Assembly (NCBI RefSeq): GCF_010093205.1
Contig: NZ_PDWN01000012.1
Coordinates: 62,001-126,000 of the forward strand
Length of the DNA: 64,000 nucleotides
From: Pseudoxanthomonas daejeonensis
GTDB taxonomy: Bacteria; Pseudomonadota; Gammaproteobacteria; Xanthomonadales; Xanthomonadaceae
Direction: 5' to 3'
In this document: positions 1 to 8,399 of the stretch, one piece after another
Numbering within the stretch: position 1 is the first letter of the stretch
Layout: each line of letters begins with the position of its first letter
Notes under the pieces: generated by a model
Told to the model about the DNA's origin: nothing
Database searches by the model: none
Seen by the model: only the letters and a program-made list of their open reading frames with translations
Made by a program: the position numbers and the translations under genes

Positions 1-610
1 CGCGCAGCAGCAGCAGCCGGTGGCGGGTGCGCGCCAGTCCGGCAGGCGTCAGGGTGATGCGCAGCGGCCAGTCACCGGCCACCGCGCAGCCGCTGGCATC
101 CAGCGCCGCGTAGGGCTGGTCGCTCGCGAGCACGCGGTCCAGGTCGATCGAGCCGGGGAACAGCGACGCCGTATGCCCGTCGTTGCCCATGCCCAGCACC
201 GCCACGCAGGCCTCGTCGGCATGGCGTGCCTCGACGTTTGCGGCATGGACCGACTCGGCCAGGGTCAGGCCTTCCCGGACCAGCGGCTCGAAGCGTCCGA
301 CTTCGGCGTGGTCGAGCAGGCTCTCGCGGATCAGGCGGGAATTGCTCGCGCTGTCGTGCGGCGAGAGCCAGCGTTCGTCGACCAGGCCGACCGTGATCCT
401 GGACCAGTCCAGCGGCGCCACCGCCACCTGCGCGTATGCCGGCGCCGGCGTGGTGCCACCGGAGAGCAGCATCCGCGCGCGGCCGCGGATCGCCAGCTCC
501 ACGGCGAGCATGCGCTCCATGTCGCGGGCGATGCCATGTACCCAGGATTCCGGATCGCGGTGCTCGATCCACTCTATGCGCGAGTCGCGCTTCATCGGTG
601 CGGGTTTCAT
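1..610 (-). CDS. pgl: 6-phosphogluconolactonase (3' end beyond window)
   Basis: Cytosolic enzyme that hydrolyses 6-phosphogluconolactone, the product of Zwf, to 6-phosphogluconate. The frame runs from an ATG at 610 off the left edge of the window. About 203 codons are visible, so the last few dozen residues are missing. Visible family signatures are SGGTTP (residues 50-55), VDERW (77-81) and GMGNDGHTASLFPG (140-153), the sugar-phosphate binding loops of the NagB/Pgl fold. The start overlaps the glk stop as ATGA, which implies translational coupling in a zwf-glk-pgl operon. A second in-frame ATG at residue 6 could also serve as start. Confidence 0.93.
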   Translation of the reverse strand, partial: MKPAPMKRDSRIEWIEHRDPESWVHGIARDMERMLAVELAIRGRARMLLSGGTTPAPAYAQVAVAPLDWSRITVGLVDERWLSPHDSASNSRLIRESLLDHAEVGRFEPLVREGLTLAESVHAANVEARHADEACVAVLGMGNDGHTASLFPGSIDLDRVLASDQPYAALDASGCAVAGDWPLRITLTPAGLARTRHRLLLLR

Positions 611-1596
611 TGGGCCTCCCGGCGCAGCAGGTCGACCGCGTAGGCGGCCGCGCCGAGCAGGCCGGCGCGCGGATGCATCACCGCCAGCGACGGGACCCGC
701 GACATGTTGGGCGAGAACCGGCCCTTGTATTCGAAGCGCTGGCGGAAACCGGAGTGGCGCAGCGAGTCGAGCATCTTGGGCACCAGCCCGCCGGTGAGGA
801 ACACCCCGTCCCATGCGCCCAGGGTCAGCACCAGGTCGCCGGCGATGGCGCCGAACACCGCGCAGAACACATCGACCGCGCGCATGCCCAGCGCATCGCC
901 CTGCGCGGCGCGCGCGGTGATGTCCTTGGGCTCGAGCAGGCCCGGGTCGACCCCGGCGATCTCGCACAGCGCGCGGTGGATGTTGACCAGGCCCGGGCCG
1001 CAGATCAGGCGCTCGTTGGACACGCGGCCGAACTGGGCCGACAGGATTTCCAGGATCCGGATCTCCTCCGGCGTGCCCGGCGGGAAGCTGACATGGCCGC
1101 CCTCGGTCTCCAGCGGATAGCAGCGGCCGTCGCGGACCACCAGCCCACCCACGCCCAGGCCGGTGCCCGGGCCGAGCACGGCGTAGGTGCGCGGCTGGTC
1201 CGGTGCGGCCGGGATCCAGCCCGCGCCGCCGATCTGGACCACGTCCTCGGGCCGGTACAGGCTGATCGCCATCGCCTGCGCGGCGAAATCGTTGAGCAGG
1301 TGGACCTGGTCGAAGCCGAGCATCTCGCAGGTCCGGCTGCGCGAGATCACCCAGGGATGGTTGGTGATCCGCGCCTCGTCGCCGTCGACCCGCCCGGCGA
1401 CCGCGAACACGCCGCGGCTGGCGTGCGCGCCGACCTGCTCGAGGTAGTGGCGCGCGGCATCGGCCAGCGACGGGAAATCGGCGACGGCGAACTCGCGCAC
1501 GCTGTCGTCCAGCAAGGGCACCGCGGCGTGCGGGTCGGCCAGGGCGAAGCGGGCGTTGGTCCCGCCGATGTCGGCGATCAGCAGCGTTCCGGACAT
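607..1596 (-). CDS. glk: glucokinase
   Basis: ATP-dependent phosphorylation of glucose to glucose 6-phosphate in the cytosol, feeding Zwf. The product is 329 residues, normal for the proteobacterial Glk family. It opens with the phosphate-binding motif ADIGGTNARFAL (8-19), carries LNDF with the probable catalytic base D103, GPGTGLGVGG (142-151) and EGGH (165-168). It lies 2 bp after the zwf stop and overlaps pgl by 4 bp, so the three genes of the oxidative branch are probably one transcript. The start at 1596 follows directly on zwf and puts the phosphate-binding motif at residue 8. Confidence 0.95.
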   Translation of the reverse strand: MSGTLLIADIGGTNARFALADPHAAVPLLDDSVREFAVADFPSLADAARHYLEQVGAHASRGVFAVAGRVDGDEARITNHPWVISRSRTCEMLGFDQVHLLNDFAAQAMAISLYRPEDVVQIGGAGWIPAAPDQPRTYAVLGPGTGLGVGGLVVRDGRCYPLETEGGHVSFPPGTPEEIRILEILSAQFGRVSNERLICGPGLVNIHRALCEIAGVDPGLLEPKDITARAAQGDALGMRAVDVFCAVFGAIAGDLVLTLGAWDGVFLTGGLVPKMLDSLRHSGFRQRFEYKGRFSPNMSRVPSLAVMHPRAGLLGAAAYAVDLLRREAQ

Positions 1597-1598
1597 GC

Positions 1599-3044
1599 TC
1601 AGGACCCGCGCTGCGCCGGGCGACCGACCGCGTCGAACTGCGCGGGCAGGTAGGCGGTGGCTTCATGGGGTCCCGAGGTCCCGGCCGGGTAGTAGCGCAG
1701 CGGCACGTCACCGGCCTTCCAGCCTTCGACCACCGAGTCGATCCACGCCCAGGCGGCCTCGACCTCGTCGTTGCGCACGAACAGCGCGTGGCTGCCGTGC
1801 AGCGCGTCCAGGAACAGGCGCTCGTAGGCGATGCGACGGTTCTTGCCGGTTTCCGAGGAAAGCTCCAGCTCCAGCGGCTGCAGCTCCAGCGTGCCCCATT
1901 CCGGTCCGGCCAGGCTGCTCATCAGGCCCAGCTCGATGTCCTCCTGCGGCTGCAGGCGGAAGGTCAGGCGATTGGGCGCGGCGTGCGCGCCGTCCGGGCG
2001 TTCGAACAGCCAGTGGCTGACCGGCTTGAGCGTCACCGTGACCACGGTGGCGCGCTCGGCCATGCGCTTGCCGGTGACCAGGTGGAACGGCACCCCGGCC
2101 CAGCGCCAGTTGTCGATGTGCGCGGTGACGCCCACGTAGGTTTCGACATCGCTGTCATCCGGGGCCGCATAAGCCTGCACCGGCGCGCCATCGATCGTGC
2201 CCGCGATGTAGCGGCCGCGCACGCTGTGGCGTTGCGCCTCGTGGGCGGTGAACGGGCGCAGCGCGCGCAGCACCTTGACCTTCTCGTCGCGGATGCGATC
2301 GGCGGCCAGCGAGGCCGGCGGCTCCATCGCCACCAGGCACAGCAGCTGCAGGATGTGGCTCTGGACCATGTCGCGCAGCGCGCCGGAACGGGCGTAGTAG
2401 GCGTTGCGGCCATCCACGCCCTCGGTTTCCGAGACCAGGATGTTGACCGAGTCGATGTAAGTGCGGTTCCAGACCGCCTCCAGCAGCGTGTTGCCGAAGC
2501 GCAGGGCCAGCAGGTTCTGCACCGCCGCCTTGCCCAGGTAATGGTCGATGCGGAAGATCCGGTCCTCGTCGATCAGGCCGCCGATCGTGGCGTTGATCTC
2601 GCGCGCCGACGCCAGGTCCGCACCGATGGGTTTCTCCAGCATCAGCCGGTTCGGCGCTTTGAACGCGCCGCCCAGGGCGAGGCCTTCGCAGGTGCTGATG
2701 TACAGGCCCGGCGGGATCGACAGGTAGCTCACGCAGGGCCGGTCGACCAGGTCGCGCACGGCCTCGGCCACCGATTCGGGCGTGCGCATGTCGACCGAGC
2801 GGTAGTCGATCCTGGCCAGGAACGTGTCGACCTGCTCGGCGGTCGGGGTGTAGTGGGCGAGCTGGGTGAAGCGTTCGCGCAGGATCTCGCGGAACTTGTC
2901 AGTGTCGTGCGGCGACAGGGCCAGCGCACGCACGCGGAAATTCTCCGGCAGCAGCCCGTCGCCCTGCAGGCGCAGCAGCGATGGGAACAGGTAGCGCTGC
3001 GCGAGGTCGCCAGTGGCGCCGAACAGCAGCAGGGTGTCGTGCAT
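1599..3044 (-). CDS. zwf: glucose-6-phosphate 1-dehydrogenase
   Basis: NADP-linked oxidation of glucose 6-phosphate to 6-phosphogluconolactone, the first step of the Entner-Doudoroff and pentose-phosphate routes. With the start at 3044 the protein has 481 residues, close to the family norm. It shows the dinucleotide motif GATGDLA (9-15), EKP (137-139) and the substrate motif RIDHYLGK (165-172). I prefer 3044 because GGAAG lies 8 bases upstream. An ATG at 3071 would add nine residues, and the frame stays open to 3161. First gene of the zwf-glk-pgl operon, with about 420 bp of regulatory DNA between it and the divergent ABC ATPase gene. Confidence 0.95.
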   Translation of the reverse strand: MHDTLLLFGATGDLAQRYLFPSLLRLQGDGLLPENFRVRALALSPHDTDKFREILRERFTQLAHYTPTAEQVDTFLARIDYRSVDMRTPESVAEAVRDLVDRPCVSYLSIPPGLYISTCEGLALGGAFKAPNRLMLEKPIGADLASAREINATIGGLIDEDRIFRIDHYLGKAAVQNLLALRFGNTLLEAVWNRTYIDSVNILVSETEGVDGRNAYYARSGALRDMVQSHILQLLCLVAMEPPASLAADRIRDEKVKVLRALRPFTAHEAQRHSVRGRYIAGTIDGAPVQAYAAPDDSDVETYVGVTAHIDNWRWAGVPFHLVTGKRMAERATVVTVTLKPVSHWLFERPDGAHAAPNRLTFRLQPQEDIELGLMSSLAGPEWGTLELQPLELELSSETGKNRRIAYERLFLDALHGSHALFVRNDEVEAAWAWIDSVVEGWKAGDVPLRYYPAGTSGPHEATAYLPAQFDAVGRPAQRGS

Positions 3045-3466
3045 CCGGTGGGCTTCCGTGGCGTGTGGCATCGGTTCCGTGGCTTCTCTCGTGGGTCGCG
3101 TCCGGCGGGCGGACGGATGACGCTGTGGGGATGTGAAGGCTGCCCGTGCGCGGGCGTACAAACTGTCGAAATATGGCCGTCCGCCGCACTTCTTGTCCAG
3201 TGGTCAGGAACGTCTCTGTGGAAACGGTCGATTCCATGCCCCGGCGCACGGAGGGGGCTTGGCCCTATCCCGGTACGCATACCGGCACGCGCCGGACACA
3301 ACCGCATGCAGGCCCTGTCGTACCTGCATCGCGGGACATCGCGCGTTCTCGCGCGAGCGGCGGCGGGTCGCCTCGGCCCCGGTCGCGTGACATGATCCCG
3401 GTCCAGTCGGGCGAATGCCGGGGATGGCGCCGCACGCGTAACGCATACGTATTCCCGGAGGTCCGG
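3045..3466. promoter_or_regulatory. divergent regulatory region zwf / ABC ATPase with palindromes
   Basis: This 422-bp gap between two divergent genes holds no convincing gene. It contains three clean dyads: CCGGTA-4-TACCGG at 3270-3285, ATGCAGG-10-CCTGCAT at 3306-3329, and ATACGTAT at 3445-3452, just before the GGAGG ribosome site of the ABC ATPase gene. The first two have the size and spacing of repressor operators. I could not assign them to a named regulator. They do not match the AT-rich HexR box known from pseudomonad zwf promoters. Confidence 0.45.
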
Positions 3467-4546
3467 ATGGCGGGTTTGCAGCTGGAACAGGTCCGCAAGG
3501 TCTATCCGAACGGCCAGGTCGCCGTGCATGGCGCGACCTTCGAGATCGCCGATGGCGAACTGATGGTCCTGGTCGGTCCGTCGGGTTGCGGCAAGTCGAC
3601 GCTGTTGCGGATGATCGCGGGGCTGGAGGAGATCAGCGCGGGAACCCTGAAGATCGGCGGGCGCGTGGTCAACGACGTCGCCCCCAAGGATCGCGACATC
3701 GCCATGGTCTTCCAGAGCTACGCGCTGTACCCGCACATGACCGTCGCCGAGAACCTGGCCTTCGGCCTGAAGCTGCGCGGCCAGCCGCGCGCCGAAGTCG
3801 AGCGGCGGGTCGCGGACGCGGCGGGGATGCTCGGCCTGGACGGCATGCTTGGCAAGCGCCCGCGCGAGATGTCCGGCGGGCAGCGCCAGCGCGTGGCGCT
3901 GGGGCGGGCGCTGGTCCGCGAGCCGGCGGTGTTCCTGCTCGACGAGCCGCTGTCCAACCTGGACGCCAAGCTGCGCCACTCCACCCGCACCGAAATCGCA
4001 CGCCTGCACCAGCGCCTGGGGGCGACGATGGTGTACGTCACCCACGACCAGGTCGAGGCGATGACCCTGGGCCAGCGCATCGTCGTGCTCGACGCCGGCC
4101 GGATCCAGCAGATCGACACCCCGATGGCGTTGTACGAGCGCCCGGCCAACCTGTTCGTGGCCGGTTTCCTGGGCAGCCCGGCAATGAACGTGCTCGAAGG
4201 CGAGCTGCAGCTCGCCGATGGCTTGCGCCTGGTGCTGGACGGGCAGGGCGACGTGCCGCTGCCGGGCGCTGAAGTTCCCCCGGCCTGGCTGGGGCGGCGG
4301 GTGGCCCTGGGCGTGCGTCCCGAGCACCTGCTGCCAGTGGCCGGCGAAGGCCTGCAGGCGCGGGTGGACGTGGTCGAGCCGATCGGAAGCGAGGCGTTCC
4401 TGCACCTGGATTTCGGTGGTCGTGCCCTGGTCTCGCGGCTGCCGCCGCAGCGCCTGCCCGAGCCGGGCACGCAGCTGAACCTGCGGGCCGATCCGGCGCA
4501 CCTGCACTTCTTCGACCCGGGCAACGGCATGCGGCTGGCGGCCTGA
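3467..4546 (+). CDS. ugpC: sugar ABC transporter ATP-binding protein, UgpC/MalK family
   Basis: ATPase subunit of a carbohydrate-type ABC importer, 359 residues. Walker A GPSGCGKST (37-45), signature MSGGQRQRVALGRAL, Walker B FLLDEPLSNLDAKLR and the H-loop VTHDQVEAMTLGQ follow in the normal order, and a TOBE-type regulatory domain fills the last ~120 residues. The start is set by GGAGG five bases upstream. No permease or binding protein gene is nearby, so it probably energises importers encoded elsewhere, as the shared MsmX/UgpC ATPases do in other bacteria. Its position opposite zwf suggests a link to sugar supply. The ugpC name is by family; the substrate cannot be read from sequence. Confidence 0.88.
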   Translation: MAGLQLEQVRKVYPNGQVAVHGATFEIADGELMVLVGPSGCGKSTLLRMIAGLEEISAGTLKIGGRVVNDVAPKDRDIAMVFQSYALYPHMTVAENLAFGLKLRGQPRAEVERRVADAAGMLGLDGMLGKRPREMSGGQRQRVALGRALVREPAVFLLDEPLSNLDAKLRHSTRTEIARLHQRLGATMVYVTHDQVEAMTLGQRIVVLDAGRIQQIDTPMALYERPANLFVAGFLGSPAMNVLEGELQLADGLRLVLDGQGDVPLPGAEVPPAWLGRRVALGVRPEHLLPVAGEGLQARVDVVEPIGSEAFLHLDFGGRALVSRLPPQRLPEPGTQLNLRADPAHLHFFDPGNGMRLAA

Positions 4547-4567
4547 GCCGCCCTCCGCCCGGACGGT

Positions 4568-5488
4568 TCAGCGGGCGAAACCCTCGACGAAGGCTTCAGT
4601 CACCGTTTCGCTGCCGTCCGCGAGCAGCGGGGCTGGCTCCCGTTCCAGCGGCAGGACCGCCAACGCGTATCGCCGCGACCGCCCGGCCGCACTGACGATG
4701 CTGCCGATCGCGGTGCCGGACTGGGTGACCTGGGCGCCCGGATCGACCTTGTCGGCGACCCGCAGCAGGAGCAGTTCGCGCTTGGCCCTGCCGAGGAAAT
4801 GGGTGCGGGCGACGATTTCCTGGCCGGGGTAGCAGCCCTTCTTGACGCTGAAGGCCTCCAGCCGGTCGAGCGCCAGCTGTTGTGGCGTCCACTGTTCGCG
4901 CTGCGGCGGCGGCAGGCGTGGCAGGCCCAGCCGCAGATCGGCGACGTTCCAGGCTTCGACGGATGCGGGATCGTCGGGCAGCAGGGCGGGGGACAGGCGC
5001 AATGTGCGCGGCAGCCCCGGCGCTCCGTAATCGAGCTCCAGGCCGCTTTCCTCGTCGCCCGCCAGCACCGGGCCGTGCGCCTGGGCCGGCGCGGCGAACA
5101 TCCCCGACACGCGCAGGTCGGTTCGCGCCGAGATGGTGACCTTGCGCCGGAACACGAATCGACGAAGCGCGTCGCCCAGTTCCGCCGCGTCGTGGTCCGG
5201 CAGCACCAGCCGCAAGGCCGTATCGCCCGTGCGCAGCAGCGCGAACACCGCGATGACCCGGCCCTTGGCGGTCAGCCACGCACTCCAGTGCCAGTGTCCG
5301 GGGGCGAGGGCGACGACGTCGCTGGCGAACTGGGCCTGGGCGAAAGCAACCGCATCGGCCCCGTCCAAGGCGAGTACCGTATGGCTCTCCAGTGCGAAAA
5401 AACCCGCTGGATTCAAGGGGGATACGAATGGCTGGTTGTCAGGCACGTGACCGGGGCTTAAAATTTTGTGCGTTGCAAGGAATCCCAT
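4568..5488 (-). CDS. ygfZ: YgfZ-type folate-binding protein (iron-sulfur protein maintenance)
   Basis: Homologue of E. coli YgfZ (GcvT-like fold), which binds tetrahydrofolate and supports assembly or repair of some iron-sulfur enzymes. The diagnostic K-G-C-Y-P-G-Q-E loop is present near residue 225, followed by IVARTHFLGR. The product is 306 residues from the ATG at 5488. That ATG overlaps the start codon of the divergent SDHAF4-like gene (both inside CATG, 5486-5489), and the sdh promoter at 5436-5464 would then lie inside ygfZ. A GTG at 5446 (292 residues) is therefore a serious alternative start. It is convergent with the ABC ATPase gene. Adjacency to sdh fits its known role, since succinate dehydrogenase carries three FeS clusters. 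Confidence 0.9.
   Translation of the reverse strand: MGFLATHKILSPGHVPDNQPFVSPLNPAGFFALESHTVLALDGADAVAFAQAQFASDVVALAPGHWHWSAWLTAKGRVIAVFALLRTGDTALRLVLPDHDAAELGDALRRFVFRRKVTISARTDLRVSGMFAAPAQAHGPVLAGDEESGLELDYGAPGLPRTLRLSPALLPDDPASVEAWNVADLRLGLPRLPPPQREQWTPQQLALDRLEAFSVKKGCYPGQEIVARTHFLGRAKRELLLLRVADKVDPGAQVTQSGTAIGSIVSAAGRSRRYALAVLPLEREPAPLLADGSETVTEAFVEGFAR
5436..5464 (+). promoter_or_regulatory. probable sdh operon promoter
   Basis: TTGTCA (5436-5441) and TAAAAT (5459-5464) are separated by 17 bp, a near-consensus sigma-70 promoter and one of the most AT-rich spots in this GC-rich region. It faces the SDHAF4-like gene; transcription would begin near 5471, leaving a leader of about 16 nt. 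A CACGTG palindrome (5444-5449) sits in the spacer. Confidence 0.7.
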
Positions 5489-5660
5489 GATAGGTCAGAT
5501 CCCCGTGGTTCCCGAGCCTGCCGCCGCGCAGGATCCCGGAACGATGCGGTCCGCGGACGCGGACGGCGCGGTGTTGCCACGCGAAATCGGTGGTCGCGAG
5601 GGTCCGGAGCCGACCCGCTACGGGGATTGGGAAAAGAACGGGCGCTGCGTCGATTTCTGA
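5487..5660 (+). CDS. SDHAF4-like (DUF1674) succinate dehydrogenase assembly factor
   Basis: A 57-residue protein whose C-terminal half, GREGPEPTRYGDWEKNGRCVDF from residue 36 on (quoted here as GREGPEPTRYGDW then EKNGRCVDF), matches the DUF1674/SDHAF4 (yeast Sdh8) signature. In mitochondria and alphaproteobacteria this family binds the flavinated SdhA subunit before complex assembly. The start is supported by AAGGA six bases upstream. It is the first gene after the probable sdh promoter and ends 55 bp before sdhC, which supports the functional call. The N-terminal half is Pro/Ala-rich and variable, as is usual in the family. Its function in this organism is inferred. Confidence 0.85.
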   Translation: MIGQIPVVPEPAAAQDPGTMRSADADGAVLPREIGGREGPEPTRYGDWEKNGRCVDF

Positions 5661-5715
5661 CGCCGTACCTTCAGCCACGCGGCCGGTCGGCCGCACAGCC
5701 GAGACATACCAGCGA

Positions 5716-6108
5716 ATGAGCAGTCGCGAACGTCCCCTGTCACCGCATCTGCAGGTGTACCGCTGGCAGATCCAGATGGTGACCTCGATCCTGCACCGCG
5801 CCACCGGCATCGTCCTGTCGGCCGGCGCCCTGGTCATCGCCGCGGGCCTGTTGTGCCTGATGCTCGGTCCGGACCACTGGGCCTGCTTCACCGGCGTGGC
5901 CGCCACCTGGTACGGCAAGCTGTTCCTGTTCGGCTGGAGCTGGGCCTTCGCCTACCACCTGTGCAACGGCATCCGCCATGTCGTGCAGGACTTCGGCCAC
6001 GGCTTCAGCATCGCGGCCTTCGTCCGCAGCAGCTGGCTGTCGGTCGTCGCCAGCCTGGCCATCACCGCGCTGATCTGGTTCTGCGCCCGCAACGGAGGTG
6101 CCGCATGA
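5716..6108 (+). CDS. sdhC: succinate dehydrogenase cytochrome b556 subunit
   Basis: Membrane anchor of complex II, binding heme b and ubiquinone together with SdhD. The 130 residues form three hydrophobic segments (about 30-50, 65-90 and 105-124). Two family signatures are visible: SPHLQVYRWQ with HRATG (27-31) in the N-terminal quinone-side region, and HLCNGIRHVVQD (81-92), which carries the heme-ligand histidine. It overlaps sdhD as ATGA at 6105-6108, so translation is probably coupled. Confidence 0.95.
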   Translation: MSSRERPLSPHLQVYRWQIQMVTSILHRATGIVLSAGALVIAAGLLCLMLGPDHWACFTGVAATWYGKLFLFGWSWAFAYHLCNGIRHVVQDFGHGFSIAAFVRSSWLSVVASLAITALIWFCARNGGAA

Positions 6109-6488
6109 CCCGTTTCCGCACCCCGCTGAAGAACGTGCGCGGCCTGGGCACGGCCAAGACCGGCACCGAGCACTTCGTCCACCAGCGCCTGACCGCCACC
6201 GCCCTGGTGTTCCTGGGCATCTGGTTCGTCTGGTTCGTGCTGGGCCTGGTCGGCAGCGATTACCTCACGGCCGCCGACGCGGTGTCCAAGCCGTGGAACG
6301 CGGTGCTGCTGGTCGGCTTCCTGGTCGCCGCCTTCTGGCACGCGCAGTTGGGCCTGCAGGTCATCCTGGAGGACTACATCCACAATTCGCTGCTGGCCCT
6401 TGCGCTGCAGGTCAGCGTCAAGTTCATCGCGGTGCTGGGCGCGATCGTCAGCATCTTCGCCGTGGCCCGCATCGCGCTGGCCGGCTGA
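6105..6488 (+). CDS. sdhD: succinate dehydrogenase hydrophobic membrane anchor
   Basis: Second membrane anchor of complex II, 127 residues with three predicted helices. The family pattern H-x3-G-x6-D-Y is present as [14 protein letters not shown] (78-91). H79 is the likely second heme b ligand, and the DY pair belongs to the quinone pocket. The start overlaps the sdhC stop by 4 bp. sdhA follows after 25 bp, with AAAGGAA about 13 bases before its ATG. Confidence 0.94.
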   Translation: MTRFRTPLKNVRGLGTAKTGTEHFVHQRLTATALVFLGIWFVWFVLGLVGSDYLTAADAVSKPWNAVLLVGFLVAAFWHAQLGLQVILEDYIHNSLLALALQVSVKFIAVLGAIVSIFAVARIALAG

Positions 6489-6513
6489 CCGCGCGCAAAG
6501 GAACCAAGACTCG

Positions 6514-8304
6514 ATGTCCGCCTACAAGATCACCGAACACAAGTACGACATGGTCGTCATCGGCGCCGGTGGCGCCGGGCTGCGCGCCACCTTCGGCCTG
6601 GCCCAGAAGGGCCTGCAGACGGTCTGCCTGACCAAGGTCTTCCCGACCCGCTCGCACACGGTCGCCGCGCAGGGCGGCATCTCCGCCGCGCTGGGCAACA
6701 TGGGCGAAGACGACTGGCGCTACCACTTCTACGACACCATCAAGGGTTCGGACTGGCTGGGCGACCAGGACGCGATCGAGTACATGTGCCGCGAGGCGAT
6801 CCCGGCGATCATCGAGCTGGAGCACTACGGCGTGCCGTTCTCGCGCACCGAGGAAGGCAAGATCTACCAGCGCCCGTTCGGCGGCATGACCACCAAGTTC
6901 GGCGAAGGCCCGCCGGCGCAGCGCACCTGCGCCGCCGCCGACCGCACCGGCCACGCCATGCTGCACACGCTGTACCAGCAGTCGCTGGCGCACGACGCGC
7001 GCTTCATGATCGAGTACTTCGCGCTCGACCTGATCTTCGACGAAGAGGGCGCATGCCGCGGCGTACTGGCCCTGGACATGGCCGAGGGTTCGCTGCACCT
7101 GTTCCGCGCCCATGGCGTGGTCCTGGCCACCGGTGGCTACGGCCGTGCCTACTTCAGCGCCACCTCCGCCCACACCTGCACCGGTGACGGCGGCGGCCTC
7201 GTGGCCCGCGCCGGGCTGCCTTTGCAGGACATGGAGTTCGTGCAGTTCCACCCGACCGGCATCTACGGTGCCGGCTGCCTGATCACCGAAGGCGTGCGCG
7301 GCGAAGGCGGCATCCTGCGCAACGCCAATGGCGAGCGCTTCATGGAGCGCTACGCACCGCATTACAAGGACCTGGCTTCGCGCGACGTGGTCAGCCGTTC
7401 GATGACCATCGAGATCCGCGAAGGCCGTGGCGTCGGCGAGCACAAGGACCACATCCTGCTCGACCTGACCCACCTGGGCCCGGAAGTCATCAACGAGAAG
7501 CTGCCGGGTATCGCCGAAAGCGCGCACATCTTCGCCGGCGTGGACGTGACCAAGCAGCCGATCCCGGTGATCCCGACCGTGCACTACAACATGGGCGGCA
7601 TCCCGACCAACTACCACGGCGAAGTCGTGCGCAAGGTCGGCGACAACCCCGACGCGGTCGTGCCCGGCCTGTACGCGATCGGCGAGGCGGCCTGCGTGTC
7701 GGTGCACGGCGCCAACCGCCTGGGTTCCAACTCGCTGCTGGACCTGGTCGTGTTCGGTCGCGCGGTGGCCAACCGCTGCGCCACCACGATCAAGACCAAC
7801 GCCCCGCACAAGCCGCTGGCGTCCGACGCCTGCGACAAGGCGCTGTCGCACCTGGACAAGCTGCGCAACGCCGATGGCGACACGCCGACCGCCGTGATCC
7901 GCGACCGCATGCAGCGGACCATGCAGTCCGACGCGGCGGTGTTCCGCACCAGCAAGACGCTGAAGGAAGGCTGCGAGAAGATGGCCGACATCTTCTCCAG
8001 CTTCGAGGACGTCAAGGTCTCCGACCGCTCGCTGGTCTGGAATTCGGACCTGATCGAGACCTACGAGCTGCACAACCTGCTGCTGAACGCGGTGGCCACG
8101 ATCAATTCGGCCGAACAGCGCCATGAGAGCCGCGGCGCCCACGCCCACGAGGATTTCCCCGAGCGCGACGACGTCAACTGGCACAAGCACACGCTGGTCA
8201 CCGTCGACGACAAGGGCGCCTGCAGCTTCGACTACCGCCCGGTGCACATGTACACGCTCAGCGATGACGTGGCCGTGGTGCCGCCCAAGCCGCGCGTGTA
8301 CTGA
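6514..8304 (+). CDS. sdhA: succinate dehydrogenase flavoprotein subunit
   Basis: Catalytic subunit of complex II: oxidises succinate to fumarate and passes electrons to SdhB on the cytoplasmic face. At 596 residues it matches the family. The FAD-binding motif [11 protein letters not shown] starts at residue 15. [10 protein letters not shown] carries H48, the expected covalent flavin site. Further signatures are [15 protein letters not shown], the active-site region [23 protein letters not shown], split here as [11 protein letters not shown] and [11 protein letters not shown], and the C-terminal [12 protein letters not shown]. The start at 6514 gives the standard N-terminus. Confidence 0.97.
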   Translation: MSAYKITEHKYDMVVIGAGGAGLRATFGLAQKGLQTVCLTKVFPTRSHTVAAQGGISAALGNMGEDDWRYHFYDTIKGSDWLGDQDAIEYMCREAIPAIIELEHYGVPFSRTEEGKIYQRPFGGMTTKFGEGPPAQRTCAAADRTGHAMLHTLYQQSLAHDARFMIEYFALDLIFDEEGACRGVLALDMAEGSLHLFRAHGVVLATGGYGRAYFSATSAHTCTGDGGGLVARAGLPLQDMEFVQFHPTGIYGAGCLITEGVRGEGGILRNANGERFMERYAPHYKDLASRDVVSRSMTIEIREGRGVGEHKDHILLDLTHLGPEVINEKLPGIAESAHIFAGVDVTKQPIPVIPTVHYNMGGIPTNYHGEVVRKVGDNPDAVVPGLYAIGEAACVSVHGANRLGSNSLLDLVVFGRAVANRCATTIKTNAPHKPLASDACDKALSHLDKLRNADGDTPTAVIRDRMQRTMQSDAAVFRTSKTLKEGCEKMADIFSSFEDVKVSDRSLVWNSDLIETYELHNLLLNAVATINSAEQRHESRGAHAHEDFPERDDVNWHKHTLVTVDDKGACSFDYRPVHMYTLSDDVAVVPPKPRVY

Positions 8305-8399
8305 CGCGGTGATGCAGCGCCCGACCTTCCATTCCCACGACGCGCGCTGCGCGCGCGTCCCGCTCGCACTGCGGGCCGCCTGAGCCAACGAGATCAGCC

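Noticed and set aside
3045-3466. HexR-type control site at zwf
   Set aside because: HexR boxes in pseudomonads are AT-rich palindromes of the TGTANTTTAATTACA kind; nothing like this is seen here.
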